The position numbers were made by a program, and so were the translations under genes. This document shows, piece after piece, positions 51,835 to 61,268 of a stretch of DNA of 64,000 nucleotides (positions are counted from its first letter, which is position 1; the number at the start of each line of letters is the position of its first letter). The DNA comes from Rhizobiaceae bacterium (lineage in GTDB: Bacteria > Pseudomonadota > Alphaproteobacteria > Rhizobiales > Rhizobiaceae): positions 275,632 through 339,631 of the forward strand of contig JAMLJA010000003.1 of NCBI GenBank assembly GCA_023953905.1. Direction: 5' to 3'. Under the pieces are notes generated by a model. The model saw nothing but the letters and a program-made list of their open reading frames with translations, had not been told where the DNA came from and ran no database searches.

Positions 51835-52286
51835 CAGCCGTTCTCCTTCTGCACGAGGGCATCCGCGACTGGGGATGAGAGGACGATCACTGTCTCGCTG
51901 CGGCCCAGAAACCTCTCCGCCTTGAGTTCGGCAAGGAAACCCTCGACCTCCGGCATGGCGCGGACACGGAGTTTGACCAGATAGGACCAGCCCCCGGTGA
52001 CGTGGTGGCATTCGAGGATCGCGATATTCTTTGCGGCGAAGCTGCGGAAGGCACCCTCATCGGCATCTTCACGCAGCGCCACCCAGACAAAGACGAGGGT
52101 TTCCATCTCCAGGGCGGATGGATCCAGTTCAACGGTAAACCTCCGGATCGCGCCCGAGGCGGTTAGACGGCGGATCCGCTCGTTGACGCTGGAGGGCGAC
52201 AAACCAACGCTGCCACCAATGTCAGCCAGCGAACGCCGGGCATCCGAGGAAAGAAGGCCAATTATTTTGCGGTCGATTTTATCCAT
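51834..52286 (-). CDS. Lrp/AsnC-family transcriptional regulator
   Basis: A 150-residue regulator: N-terminal HTH (IDRKIIGLLSSDARRSLADI, VGLSPSSVNERIRRLTASGA) and a C-terminal RAM/AsnC ligand domain (ILECHHVTGGWSYLVKLRV). It overlaps the lysE start, so the pair forms one unit in which the regulator senses the amino acid that the exporter removes. Length and motifs are normal. Confidence 0.92.
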   Translation of the reverse strand: MDKIDRKIIGLLSSDARRSLADIGGSVGLSPSSVNERIRRLTASGAIRRFTVELDPSALEMETLVFVWVALREDADEGAFRSFAAKNIAILECHHVTGGWSYLVKLRVRAMPEVEGFLAELKAERFLGRSETVIVLSSPVADALVQKENG

Positions 52287-52751
52287 GTCCGTAAAATGGA
52301 TGGAAATTCTATGAATTCAAGTGAAGTATGCGGCTAGATGCAGGAATTGCCACTAATTTTTTTGTCCGCTATAATGTTGCCTTGCGTTTTGCGGGCCAGT
52401 GACGGCTTTGGACAAAAAGCGGTCGTTGCGGAAGCGCAGGGCCAATGGCTGGAATGGGGTCGTAAACGGACAGGAAAACACTGCCGCGGAACGGCAGCTT
52501 ATCGCTATGCGCTCGCTATTAACGGACCGTCCGGAGACGGCCCCGAGGCTGCCAGTTTGGTGGACCGCCAACGACGCCCGTTATGGAGTGTTCGTCGACT
52601 ATGGTTGACCGTCACCATAAGAAGAGTCTTTCGCGGGTCGATAAGGCTCTGCTGTCGCTTCGTTCTATTCGTAGGCGAACACACCGAAGAAGCGATGCCT
52701 GAGCGGCAGGCGCTTAACGTGGATTCACTCGGAAGGGCTGTCACGCCGATC
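52287..52751. other. Gene-free stretch between asnC and the IclR gene
   Basis: No supportable gene. Holds the asnC promoter region (AT-rich at 52290-52340) and the second 94-bp direct repeat (52453-52546). The remaining 200 bases before the IclR stop show no recognisable coding sequence. Confidence 0.5.
52453..52546 (+). repeat. 94-bp direct repeat, copy 2
   Basis: Matches 49274-49367 (88 of 94 identical) in the same orientation, 3,179 bases away. The two copies bracket the hydrolase, the broken IS5 and lysE/asnC, so the segment could have entered or been duplicated as a unit. In one frame both copies read NGVVNGQEN and RSLL.DRPETAP, which could be a decayed coding fragment. Confidence 0.85.
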
Positions 52752-53540
52752 CTATTGCGCCGACAGTCTCCGGCTGCTCTCCATCAGTCGGTCACGCAGC
52801 TGTCCGGTCTGATCGTCCGAAAGGTCGACCGGGAGCACGAGGCAGATTGTGGCTTCCACCTTTCCGTCGGCGCCATAGATCGGCGCCGCGAGGCACTGCG
52901 TCACCGCATCAACGAGGCCTTTGGTCAGGCAGAACCCTTCACGCTGCGCCTTCTCGATCGCGTCGATGAACTCGTTGATGTCGATGACGCGCCCGTCCGG
53001 CAGCATAAGGTCCTCGTCTGGGATGAGCTCCGCGATGTCGGCGCGGCTGAAGCCTGCGAGGAGCAGGCGGCCGGAAGCCGTCCAAGGAATCGGAATCTGG
53101 AGACCGACTGCCGAACTGATCCGGAACGGCCTGTTGCCGGGGCGCATGTGCATGATCGTGTAGCGCCCGTTCTGCAGCATGCAGAACTCGCTGGTCTCGC
53201 CGGTTTCCTTCGCAAGCCTGTCGACCTCTAGCCGCGCCCGCTTGGCGAGCGAGTTTTCACGGATGTAGTTCAATCCATAGAGATACATCCGCTTGCCAAA
53301 GAAGATGCGGCCGTCCTCGGGCGAGGTCTCCAGAAGCCCAGCTTCCGTGAGGTCGTTGACCAGGGTGTAGGTTGAAGACCGAGGTGCGTTGAGCGCCTTG
53401 GCAAGGGCGCCGATGCGAATGCCTTCCCCGTGGCGATGCAGGAATTCAAGGATCTGGAGGATTCTGTCGACACTGCGCTCGCGGCGTTGGGGCGTGTCCG
53501 GCGTGGGCGAAAGCAAATTCATCGGAGCTGTCTCTTGCAC
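52752..53540 (-). CDS. IclR-family transcriptional regulator
   Basis: A 262-residue regulator. HTH: SVDRILQILEFLHRHGEGIR, IGALAKALNAPRSSTYTLVN, DLTEAGLLE; effector domain: LAKETGETSEFCMLQNGRYT, PIPWTASGRLLLAGFS, and AAPIYGADGKVEATICLVLP. Start at 53540 or MNLLSP at 53522. It is divergent from the PLP-enzyme/ABC operon and a near-perfect palindrome lies between them, so it most likely controls that operon. Effector unknown but probably the imported compound. Confidence 0.92.
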   Translation of the reverse strand: MQETAPMNLLSPTPDTPQRRERSVDRILQILEFLHRHGEGIRIGALAKALNAPRSSTYTLVNDLTEAGLLETSPEDGRIFFGKRMYLYGLNYIRENSLAKRARLEVDRLAKETGETSEFCMLQNGRYTIMHMRPGNRPFRISSAVGLQIPIPWTASGRLLLAGFSRADIAELIPDEDLMLPDGRVIDINEFIDAIEKAQREGFCLTKGLVDAVTQCLAAPIYGADGKVEATICLVLPVDLSDDQTGQLRDRLMESSRRLSAQ

Positions 53541-53580
53541 AATTCGGAGAGGCTGTTAATCTGTCTCTAGCACAAGACAT

Positions 53581-53600
53581 GTGTCCTGTATACTGGACAC
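53581..53600. promoter_or_regulatory. 20-bp palindrome, candidate IclR operator
   Basis: GTGTCCTGTATACTGGACAC is self-complementary except at positions 7 and 14. It is 41 bases from the IclR start and 86 bases from the start of the divergent catabolic operon, the expected place for a shared operator. Confidence 0.65.
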
Positions 53601-53685
53601 TCTGAGTAAGTTGCAGTGAGACGGAGTTATCTCCGGAGAACGTGGGCACTTCCGGAGCGGACTTCGGAAGACAGGAAATTTTGCC

Positions 53686-54702
53686 ATGAAGGAAGCGGCA
53701 GCCATGGGCCATCAGCAGATCCGCGATAAGATCGCAATTCTGCCTCGGCTTGACATCGCCCTGAAGAACACTCCTCTCGAGGAGGCGCGCAATCTGTCGC
53801 GGACGCTCGGCGGGCCACGCATCTTTGTGAAGCGCGACGACCTGACGGGAGTGGCGCTCGGCGGCAACAAGCTGCGCAATCTCGAATTCCGTCTTGCTCA
53901 TGCCATGAAGGACGAACCTGACACGGTGATCGTTGGGCTCGACCTGCAGTCCAATTCCGCACGCCAGACCGTCGGCGCCTGCAACAAGCTTGGGCTGAAC
54001 ACGATCCTTGTCCTGGAAGGCCGCAGGCCCAACAACGTTCAGGGCAATCTGCTCGTCGACTACCTGCTCGGAGCGGAGGTTCACTTCGCCGCCGACCAGC
54101 GGGAGCAGAGGTCTATGCTCGACGAGCTGGCAGCGAAGGTGCGCGCAGATGGGAGGCGGCCGCACATCCTCAACGACAATCCGATGTTCGACGTCGCGTC
54201 GGCCGTCGCCTACCTGGAGGTGACGCTGGAGGTGGTCGAGCAACTGGCCGCCCGCGACCTGGCGCCGGACTATTTCTACATGTCGTCCAGCGGCAAGGGG
54301 TCGGCCGGCATCATGCTGGCGCAGAAGCTCCTTGGCGCCGATTTCACCATGCAGGCAATCTGCGCCACCGCCGAATTCGACCTGCCGTCCCGTACAGCCA
54401 GGATCGCCAACGAGACAATCGCCGCACTCGGGCTCGACATCGAGGTCGTCGAACGGGATGTGGTCAACACCGACGCCTTCGTCGGCAAGGGCTACGGCCT
54501 GCCCAGCGAGGCCGGCGATGAGGCCGTCCGGCTGTTTGCGCGCACCGAAGGCATCATCCTCGACCCGATCTACACCGGCAAGGCGGCTGCGGGCCTCATC
54601 GCGCATGTCCGCGAAGGCCGCTTCAAGTCAGACGACGTCGTCGTCTTCGTCCACACCGGCGGTACGCCGGCGATTTTCACCTGGAATGAGCTTTGGATCT
54701 GA
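53686..54702 (+). CDS. PLP-dependent D-cysteine desulfhydrase / L-cysteate sulfo-lyase / ACC-deaminase family enzyme
   Basis: A 338-residue fold-type II PLP enzyme. The cofactor Lys62 lies in VALGGNKLRNLEF; DLQSNSARQTVGACNKLGL is the Ser-Asn-x-x-Arg segment; YMSSSGKGSAGI binds the PLP phosphate and VFVHTGGTPAIF closes the site. The family removes a beta-substituent plus ammonia from D-cysteine, L-cysteate or similar, or opens the ring of 1-aminocyclopropane carboxylate. Which of these applies cannot be told. Enamine products would be cleared by the RidA protein at the end of the operon. First gene of the operon; the next starts 59 bases after it. Confidence 0.88.
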   Translation: MKEAAAMGHQQIRDKIAILPRLDIALKNTPLEEARNLSRTLGGPRIFVKRDDLTGVALGGNKLRNLEFRLAHAMKDEPDTVIVGLDLQSNSARQTVGACNKLGLNTILVLEGRRPNNVQGNLLVDYLLGAEVHFAADQREQRSMLDELAAKVRADGRRPHILNDNPMFDVASAVAYLEVTLEVVEQLAARDLAPDYFYMSSSGKGSAGIMLAQKLLGADFTMQAICATAEFDLPSRTARIANETIAALGLDIEVVERDVVNTDAFVGKGYGLPSEAGDEAVRLFARTEGIILDPIYTGKAAAGLIAHVREGRFKSDDVVVFVHTGGTPAIFTWNELWI

Positions 54703-54761
54703 CGCGACCGCGTGATCGCCGCGCCATCGAGCGTTCGACACGGAAAAATGGGAGAACCGAC

Positions 54762-56366
54762 ATGAAACGTAGGCATTTCCTCAAGGGCGCCGCAGGAGCG
54801 GCCCTTCTTTCAACCCTGCCCGCCGGCTCGATACGCGCCTTCGCACAGAGCGCGACCGGCACGATCGCCTATGGCCAGAGCACGGCGGTGCTGACGCTCG
54901 ATCCCGCGCACGGCGCCTTCACCGGCTATCCGGGCGGCTACGAGGCGGCGCTGTTGATCTTCGATCGTCTGCTCGATTTCGACGCCGATATGAAGATCGT
55001 GCCGCAGCTCGCCGAAGCATACACGATGAGCGATGACCTGCAGTCCTGCGAGATAAAGCTGCGCAGCGGCGTTACCTTCCACGATGGCACGCCCTGCAAT
55101 GCCGCCGCGATCAAGTTCAACATCGAGCGGATGATGAACAAGGAGATCAATACGACCAACCGGCCCCTATGGAACCCGATCGCCGGTGCGGATGTGGTCG
55201 ATGAGACCACCGTCGTGATCCGGACCTCCGCGCCTTTCGCGCAGCTGCCGAACACGCTTGCCCACGGCTCCGGCGCCATCGTCTCGCCGGCCGCTATCGA
55301 AAAGTTCGGGGAGGGGGGCTTCGCCCAGAACCCGGTTGGCGCTGGCCCCTACGAGGTCGAGGCGTTCAACGCCGGGCAGGAGCTCACGCTCAAGGCGTTC
55401 GACGGCTATTGGGGCGATAAGCCCGGCGCCTCCGGCGTGATCTTCAAATTCATTGCCGAACCCGCCACGCGCATCAATGCCATCACCACCGGCGCGGTTG
55501 ACGTGATCGACTCAGTTCCGGTGCAGCTCGTCAGCCAGCTCGAAGGCAACGCCGACGTCGAGGTGGTCCGCAAGCCGGGCCTGCGACCAATCGGACTCGC
55601 GATGAACCTCACACGCCCGACGCTCGCCGACGTGAAGGTGCGCAAGGCCCTGAACCTCGCGGTGCCGGTCGCCACCATTGCCGAAAAGGTGTTCTTCGGC
55701 TTCGCCAAGGCACCGGATTCCCCCCTGGCCTTCGACACGATCGGCCACAAGACGGTCGGCGAGACCGTGTTCGACCAGGAAAAGGCCAAGGCGCTGCTGG
55801 CAGAGGCAGGCTATGCAGCCGGCTCCGACGGCATTCTTGCCAAGGATGGGGTCAAGCTCAGCCTGTCGCTCTTTGGGCCGGACGGCCTTTTCCCGGGCGA
55901 TGTTTCGGTCGCCGAGATCGTCGCTGCCTCGCTCAAGCAGGTCGGCGTCGACGTCCAGATCAACAAGATCGAGAAGGGCGCTTACTGGGACCATCTCCGC
56001 CAGGACAAGGCCAACCTCGCGTGGGATCTGGCGATGTTCGGCTTCAACCCGTCGAATGCCTCCGGCACCTACCACTTGGCCTCGCTGTTCAAGTCCAATG
56101 CCAACGACGAAGGCAAGCCCGACGTCTGGAACATCGGCCGCTATCGCAACGACGAAGTGGACGATCTGCTGGTGACGGCCGATACAGCGCCGGAAGAAGC
56201 CGCGCGCATGGAGGCGCTCGGTAAGGCGCAGGAACTCGTTTGGGCTGACGCTCCCTATCTTTGGCTGCAGATCAACGAGAACGTCTCCGCCGTGCGCAAG
56301 TCGGTAAGCGGCGTGACCGTCATGCCGATCGTCTTCACCAATCTGCGCAAAGCAGCCAAGGCCTGA
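54762..56366 (+). CDS. ABC importer substrate-binding protein, family 5
   Basis: A 534-residue periplasmic binding protein with a Tat signal (MKRRHFLKGAAGAALLSTLP, twin Arg then Phe-Leu-Lys) and likely cleavage near IRAFAQS. Mature motifs: YEAALLIFDRLLDFDADMKI, CEIKLRSGVTFHDGTP, NPVGAGPYEVEAFN. ATG at 54762 was chosen over the longer frame from 54693, which overlaps the PLP-enzyme gene. Ligand unknown; the associated enzymes suggest an amino-acid derivative. Confidence 0.93.
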   Translation: MKRRHFLKGAAGAALLSTLPAGSIRAFAQSATGTIAYGQSTAVLTLDPAHGAFTGYPGGYEAALLIFDRLLDFDADMKIVPQLAEAYTMSDDLQSCEIKLRSGVTFHDGTPCNAAAIKFNIERMMNKEINTTNRPLWNPIAGADVVDETTVVIRTSAPFAQLPNTLAHGSGAIVSPAAIEKFGEGGFAQNPVGAGPYEVEAFNAGQELTLKAFDGYWGDKPGASGVIFKFIAEPATRINAITTGAVDVIDSVPVQLVSQLEGNADVEVVRKPGLRPIGLAMNLTRPTLADVKVRKALNLAVPVATIAEKVFFGFAKAPDSPLAFDTIGHKTVGETVFDQEKAKALLAEAGYAAGSDGILAKDGVKLSLSLFGPDGLFPGDVSVAEIVAASLKQVGVDVQINKIEKGAYWDHLRQDKANLAWDLAMFGFNPSNASGTYHLASLFKSNANDEGKPDVWNIGRYRNDEVDDLLVTADTAPEEAARMEALGKAQELVWADAPYLWLQINENVSAVRKSVSGVTVMPIVFTNLRKAAKA

Positions 56367-56377
56367 AGCGCATTCCG

Positions 56378-57298
56378 ATGATAGAGTTCCTGGCTAAGCG
56401 CTTTGCAACCATACCGCTGGTGGCACTGGGCGTGGTCACGATCCTGTTCATCATCTTCAAATCGGTTCCCGGCGACGAGGCTGCCTTCGTCGCCGGTGCC
56501 ACGGCAACCCAGGTCGAAATCGAAGCCGTGCGCGTGCAGCTTGGCCTCGATCGCCCGCTTCTCGAGCAATACGCAAAACACGTCTCGGGGCTGGTGACCG
56601 GCGACTTCGGATACTCGACCACCTTCAGGGGCAATCCCCTGCCGCATATTCTCGATCGGCTCCCGGCAACGCTGGCGCTAGCCACCGCCGCGATCCTGCT
56701 CACGATCGTCGTCGGCATTCCGGCGGGCGTCCTCGCGGCCGCCTACCGCAACAGGATGCCCGATTATCTCATTTCCCTGTCGGTGGTCGGGCTTCTGGCA
56801 ATTCCGAACTTCTGGCTCGGCATGATCCTCATCGCCTGGCTGTCGGTCGGCGCGGGGCTCTTGCCCAGCTTCGGCGACACCGGCCCGGCATCGCTGGTAA
56901 TCCCGACGATCGCGCTCGCGGCGCGCCTGATAGCGCTTTTGGCGCGCATGACACGCGGTGTCGTCATTGAGGAACTGCGCAAGGACTATGTGCGCACAGC
57001 GCGCGCCAAGGGTCTCTCCAAGGGGTTGGCGCTGCGTCGCCACGTGCTGCGCAACGTCATGATCCCGACCGTTACCGTCATCGGTCTGCAGGCGGGCTAT
57101 CTGCTCGGCGGATCGGTGGTCATCGAGCGCCTGTTTGCGTGGCCGGGAATCGGGGACCTGCTGCTGACGGCGGTCTCCGTGCGCGATTACACCCTCGTCC
57201 AGGCGATCGTCCTGATCTTCGTCGTGGCGTTCCTCGTCATCAACATCGCGGTCGAGGTAATCTACCGCTTCGTCAATCCGAGGCTGCGCTATGCCTGA
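56378..57298 (+). CDS. ABC importer permease, OppB/DppB type
   Basis: A 306-residue permease with six helices. Seen: MIEFLAKRFATIPLVALGVV, KSVPGDEAA, LGLDRPLLEQYAKH, and the EAA loop RTARAKGLSKGLALRRHVLR. ATG at 56378, eleven bases after the binding-protein stop; earlier in-frame starts lie inside that gene. It overlaps the next permease by eight bases. Confidence 0.93.
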   Translation: MIEFLAKRFATIPLVALGVVTILFIIFKSVPGDEAAFVAGATATQVEIEAVRVQLGLDRPLLEQYAKHVSGLVTGDFGYSTTFRGNPLPHILDRLPATLALATAAILLTIVVGIPAGVLAAAYRNRMPDYLISLSVVGLLAIPNFWLGMILIAWLSVGAGLLPSFGDTGPASLVIPTIALAARLIALLARMTRGVVIEELRKDYVRTARAKGLSKGLALRRHVLRNVMIPTVTVIGLQAGYLLGGSVVIERLFAWPGIGDLLLTAVSVRDYTLVQAIVLIFVVAFLVINIAVEVIYRFVNPRLRYA

Positions 57299-58139
57299 GG
57301 CCATCGTCCGCCGCAGGCGTCGTGGCGCGCGCCGTGTCAATCTTTTCCTGTGGGTCGGCGCCACGTTGCTCGTGGGCTTCGTCGCGCTTGCCGTACTGGG
57401 CGAAAGCATTGCCCCCTACGACCCGAACGCGCAGGACCTGTTTGCAATGTTGGAGGCGCCGTCGGAGGCACATCTCCTCGGCACCGACAATGTCGGCCGC
57501 GACATTCTCTCGCGTTTGATTGTCGGAACACGGTTCACTTTATCGATTGCGCTCGCCTCGGTCTTCTTGGCCGGGATCGGCGGCGTCGCGCTCGGCGCAA
57601 TCGCCGGCTATTTCGGCGGGTTGATCGATCGCGTCGTCACCGGCATCATCGACCTGCTGCTCACGGTCCCCAACATCGTGCTGGCCATCGCGCTCGCTTC
57701 GGTTGCTGGGGCATCGGCCACCGGTCTCACCATCGCCATCACGGCGAGCTTCGTACCGCCCCTTGCGCGCCTCGTCCGCGGCCGCGTGATCGAGTTGCGG
57801 GAAGAAGATTTTGTGGCCGCCGCGATCACGGTTGGCATGAGCCATACGCGCATCCTCCTGCGGCACATTCTGCCCAACGCTGCCACGGTCGTCATCATCG
57901 AGCTCAGCCTCAACGCCGGTCAGGCGGTGCTCATCGGCTCCGCACTCGGCTTTCTCGGACTCGGCGTCCAGCCGCCGGCGCCCGAATGGGGCACGATGCT
58001 GGGTGCGAGCCGCGAATATCTGACGCTTGCGCCGCACCTTGTAGCCGCGCCGGGCGTCGCGATCTCGCTGCTCGTGCTCGCGTTCAATGCCTTCGGCGAC
58101 GGGCTGCGCGACGTCTTCGATCCTGCTTCCAGAAACTGA
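57291..58139 (+). CDS. ABC importer permease, OppC/DppC type
   Basis: A 282-residue permease. Seen: basic N-terminus (RRRRRGARR), hydrophobic first helix, GTDNVGRDILSRLIVGTRF (GTDxxGRD motif), EAA loop ITVGMSHTRILLRHILPN, and GFLGLGVQPPAPEWGTML, a conserved late segment. Ten bases separate it from the amidohydrolase gene, which interrupts the usual permease-ATPase order. Confidence 0.93.
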   Translation: MPEAIVRRRRRGARRVNLFLWVGATLLVGFVALAVLGESIAPYDPNAQDLFAMLEAPSEAHLLGTDNVGRDILSRLIVGTRFTLSIALASVFLAGIGGVALGAIAGYFGGLIDRVVTGIIDLLLTVPNIVLAIALASVAGASATGLTIAITASFVPPLARLVRGRVIELREEDFVAAAITVGMSHTRILLRHILPNAATVVIIELSLNAGQAVLIGSALGFLGLGVQPPAPEWGTMLGASREYLTLAPHLVAAPGVAISLLVLAFNAFGDGLRDVFDPASRN

Positions 58140-58149
58140 CGGGCCATCC

Positions 58150-59262
58150 ATGGACTACGGCATCATCGACTGTCACGCCCACATCTTTCCGCCGGCCGCA
58201 ATGGCCGCCGGCTTCCCGGACGTGGCGACGCATCTCCTGCACCAGCAACGATCCATGCACATGCACGGCAACCAGCCCTACCGCCGGATGCGCGATCGGT
58301 CCCTCGTGGCTGAGCGGCCCCTGTGGGATCCGAACGACCCGTCCGCGACCGGCCGCCGGGACGTGAATTTTCGGGTCGGCACGCACGGTCGCTACGAATG
58401 GACAGTCAACGGCGAGGATCAGTACGTCCAGTTCCTCGCACCCTGGATGCGCGACCTGGAGATGCCGGCGGAAACCCTGCTCGCCTACATGGATTATGCC
58501 GGCGTGGCTTCCGCAGTGCTCCAGAACGAGCACATATACGGCAATCTCGCCGCGGACTTCGCGGAAGCCGGGAAGGCCCATCCCGGCCGCTTCGTCGGCC
58601 TGGCCCAGGTCGAAGAGGCCTTCGCCACACCGACGCCGAACTGCAGCGCCTTAACGACGAGATCGGCCGGCTGGGCATGGCGGGCCTTCACAACCACAGG
58701 CTTGTTCCGCAGCGGCTACCGGCCGATGCATTCCGATGCCGCCTACGACCCCTACTGGTCGTTGGTGGAACGCAGTGGCCTGCCCGTCTTCTGGGTCCAG
58801 TCCGGCGCCTCGCCGGTCGGCACCTACGAGGATGAGATGCGGCACCTCGCGCGCATCATAGAACGGTTTCCCGGCATCCACCATGTCCTCGTCCACGGCG
58901 TCCCGACGGCGCTCTATTGCGACGAGAATGACCGGCTGACCTTGCCGCCGGTCCTCGATAGTCTGCTTTCCGAGGCGCCGGTATCGGCAGAAATCCTCTA
59001 TCCCATCGCATGGGGTGGCCGACAGGAATATCCCTACCCCCGGGCCCACAAGCACATTCGCCAGCTGCTGGACCGGTTCGGAGCCGGGCGATTTCTATGG
59101 GGCTCGGACGCGCCGAACGTCGACCGCTACTGCACCTACGCGCAGTCACTGACCTACTTCACGCGCCACAGTGATTACCTGTCGGACGCTGACCGCCGGG
59201 CGATCCTGCGCGACAACGCGCTGACGCTGTTCCCAGTGCTTCGCCAACCGACGGACCCATGA
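58150..59262 (+). CDS. Amidohydrolase-family metal-dependent hydrolase or decarboxylase (Amidohydro_2)
   Basis: A 370-residue TIM-barrel enzyme with the metal-binding IIDCHAHIFPP (HxH), later His in HHVLVHGVPT, and Asp in LWGSDAPNVDRYC. It belongs to the ACMSD/aminocarboxymuconate-decarboxylase-like branch, which hydrolyses or decarboxylates small aromatic or cyclic acids. Residues about 160-182 (TPTPNCSALTTRSAGWAWRA) look wrong for the family, and the expected sequence DAELQRLNDEIGRLGMAGLH appears in the +1-shifted frame over the same bases (58630-58690), so two compensating indels are likely. The stop overlaps the ATPase start (ATGA). Confidence 0.82.
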   Translation: MDYGIIDCHAHIFPPAAMAAGFPDVATHLLHQQRSMHMHGNQPYRRMRDRSLVAERPLWDPNDPSATGRRDVNFRVGTHGRYEWTVNGEDQYVQFLAPWMRDLEMPAETLLAYMDYAGVASAVLQNEHIYGNLAADFAEAGKAHPGRFVGLAQVEEAFATPTPNCSALTTRSAGWAWRAFTTTGLFRSGYRPMHSDAAYDPYWSLVERSGLPVFWVQSGASPVGTYEDEMRHLARIIERFPGIHHVLVHGVPTALYCDENDRLTLPPVLDSLLSEAPVSAEILYPIAWGGRQEYPYPRAHKHIRQLLDRFGAGRFLWGSDAPNVDRYCTYAQSLTYFTRHSDYLSDADRRAILRDNALTLFPVLRQPTDP

Positions 59263-60254
59263 TGGCGCCGCTTCTCTCTGTCCAGGGATTGACTGTCGAA
59301 CTCGTAACCGGCGAGCGGACCTTCGAGGCCGTCAGCGACCTGACCTTCGACGTGTCGCGCAACGAAGTGCTGGCCCTGGTCGGGGAATCCGGTTCGGGCA
59401 AGAGTATGACGGCACTGGCCATCATGCGGCTGTTGCCTGAACCGGTCGCCGAGATCATCGGCGGGAGGATCCTGTTCGGCGACGTCGACCTCGCAAGCGC
59501 CAGCGAAGCCCGTCTTATGGAGATCCGGGGCGACCGGATCGGCTTGATCTTCCAGGAGCCGATGACCTCGCTCAACCCGTCAATTCGTGTGGGTCCGCAG
59601 GTCGCGGAGGTGTTGCGCCTGCACAAGGGGCTTAGCGTAGCGACCGCGCGCCAGCGTGTCGAGGAGCTGTTCGAGCTGGTGCGCATTCCCGATCCGAAGC
59701 GACGCTATGACGACTATCCGCACCAGATGTCGGGCGGAATGCGCCAGCGCGTGGTGATCGCCCTGGCGCTCGCCTGCGATCCCGACTTGCTAATTGCGGA
59801 CGAGCCGACCACGGCGCTCGACGTCACCACTCAGGCTCAGATTCTGGAGACGTTCCGCGACCTTCAGGCGTCCGTCGGTGCAGCGACCATCCTGATCACG
59901 CATGATCTGGCGGTGGTCGCCGAGACCGCCGATCGCGTTGCGGTCATGTATGCCGGCCGCATCGTTGAGGAGGCAACCACACGTCAGCTCTTCGACTCGC
60001 CGCGCCACCCCTACACGAACGGCCTGCTCGGCTCGATACCGCAGATCGAGGATGCGCTGGATACCGCGACCCGCCAGCCGCTTCCCGAAATACCTGGCAT
60101 GGTGCCTGCGCTGTGGGCGCTGCCGACGGGTTGCGCTTTCGCGCCCCGCTGCCCTCTGGCCCGCGAGCGATGTACGCGCGAGCGACCGCCCTTGGCCGGG
60201 ATGGAGCCCGGACACCGCGCAGCATGCTGGTACCCTGTGGAGGTGGCGCGATGA
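59259..60254 (+). CDS. ABC importer ATPase, OppD/DppD type
   Basis: A 331-residue ATPase. Walker [10 protein letters not shown]-loop [12 protein letters not shown], signature QMSGGMRQR, Walker [13 protein letters not shown], switch His in ITHDLAV, and the C-terminal [15 protein letters not shown]ys motif. Start at 59259 overlaps the amidohydrolase stop, and its own stop overlaps the next ATPase. Full length. Confidence 0.95.
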   Translation: MMAPLLSVQGLTVELVTGERTFEAVSDLTFDVSRNEVLALVGESGSGKSMTALAIMRLLPEPVAEIIGGRILFGDVDLASASEARLMEIRGDRIGLIFQEPMTSLNPSIRVGPQVAEVLRLHKGLSVATARQRVEELFELVRIPDPKRRYDDYPHQMSGGMRQRVVIALALACDPDLLIADEPTTALDVTTQAQILETFRDLQASVGAATILITHDLAVVAETADRVAVMYAGRIVEEATTRQLFDSPRHPYTNGLLGSIPQIEDALDTATRQPLPEIPGMVPALWALPTGCAFAPRCPLARERCTRERPPLAGMEPGHRAACWYPVEVAR

Positions 60255-61216
60255 GCACGCTTCTCGACGTCAGTAACATCTCCAAGCGTTTCACTGTGCC
60301 GCGCGGCATGAGCGGACGGCCATCGACGGTGCATGCGGTGGACGACGTTTCCTTCTCGATCGCGCCGGGCGAGACGCTCGGCCTCGTTGGAGAGAGTGGC
60401 TGCGGCAAGTCGACGGTCGGCAAGATGATTGTCAGGCTCCTCGAGCCGGACGAGGGCCAGATACGGCTCGATGGCGAGGACATTACCCACGCCTCGCACC
60501 GAGCCATGCGGCCGCTGCGTCGCAAAATGCAGATGATCTTCCAGGATCCAAACGGCTCGCTCGACCCGCGCCAACGTTCCGGCGACATTGTCGAGGAGCC
60601 GCTGATCGTCCACGGCCTTGGCGGCAGTGCCGAGCGCAAGGCAAAGGTCGCGGACCTGTTCGCCCGCGTGGGGCTCCGGCCGGACCAGATGACAAATGTC
60701 CCGTCCAAGTTCTCGGGCGGCCAGCGGCAGCGGCTCGCGATCGCTCGCGCGCTGGCGCTGAACCCGTCGCTCATTGTCGCCGACGAGCCGGTCTCCGCCC
60801 TCGACGTGTCGATACAGGCGCAGGTCGTCAACCTGATGTCCGACATCCAGAAGGAGTACGGTCTCGCCTATCTGTTCATCGCCCACGACCTCGGCATCGT
60901 GCAGCACATCAGCGACCGGGTCGCCGTCATGTATTTGGGCAGAATCGTGGAGATCGGCGACACCGCCGCCGTCTACCGCCGGCCGAGCCACCCTTACACC
61001 CGCACGCTCATGGAAGCGGTGCCGCGGCCCGATCCCGCCCGCCGCCATGGCCGCATCAAGGTGCCGCGCGGCGAGGTTCCGAGCCCGCTCGACCCTCCGC
61101 CCGGCTGCACCTTTCATCCGCGCTGCCCGATCGCGACCGACATCTGCCGCGCCGAGCGTCCAGCCCTGCGCCGCGTTGCCTCGGGCGCGGAGGCCGCCTG
61201 CCATCATGCCGAATGA
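60251..61216 (+). CDS. ABC importer ATPase, OppF/DppF type
   Basis: A 321-residue ATPase. Walker A GESGCGKS, Q-loop IFQDPNGSLDPRQR, signature KFSGGQRQR, Walker B LIVADEPVSALD, switch His in IAHDLGI, and the C-terminal GCTFHPRCPIATDIC motif. ATG at 60251 overlaps the previous stop (ATGA). The long frame starting at 60113 lies in the previous gene and was rejected. Confidence 0.95.
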   Translation: MSTLLDVSNISKRFTVPRGMSGRPSTVHAVDDVSFSIAPGETLGLVGESGCGKSTVGKMIVRLLEPDEGQIRLDGEDITHASHRAMRPLRRKMQMIFQDPNGSLDPRQRSGDIVEEPLIVHGLGGSAERKAKVADLFARVGLRPDQMTNVPSKFSGGQRQRLAIARALALNPSLIVADEPVSALDVSIQAQVVNLMSDIQKEYGLAYLFIAHDLGIVQHISDRVAVMYLGRIVEIGDTAAVYRRPSHPYTRTLMEAVPRPDPARRHGRIKVPRGEVPSPLDPPPGCTFHPRCPIATDICRAERPALRRVASGAEAACHHAE

Positions 61217-61268
61217 CCGATCCCGAAGCGGATCTACTGGCGTCGAACGTCCTAGACTGGAGCATTTC

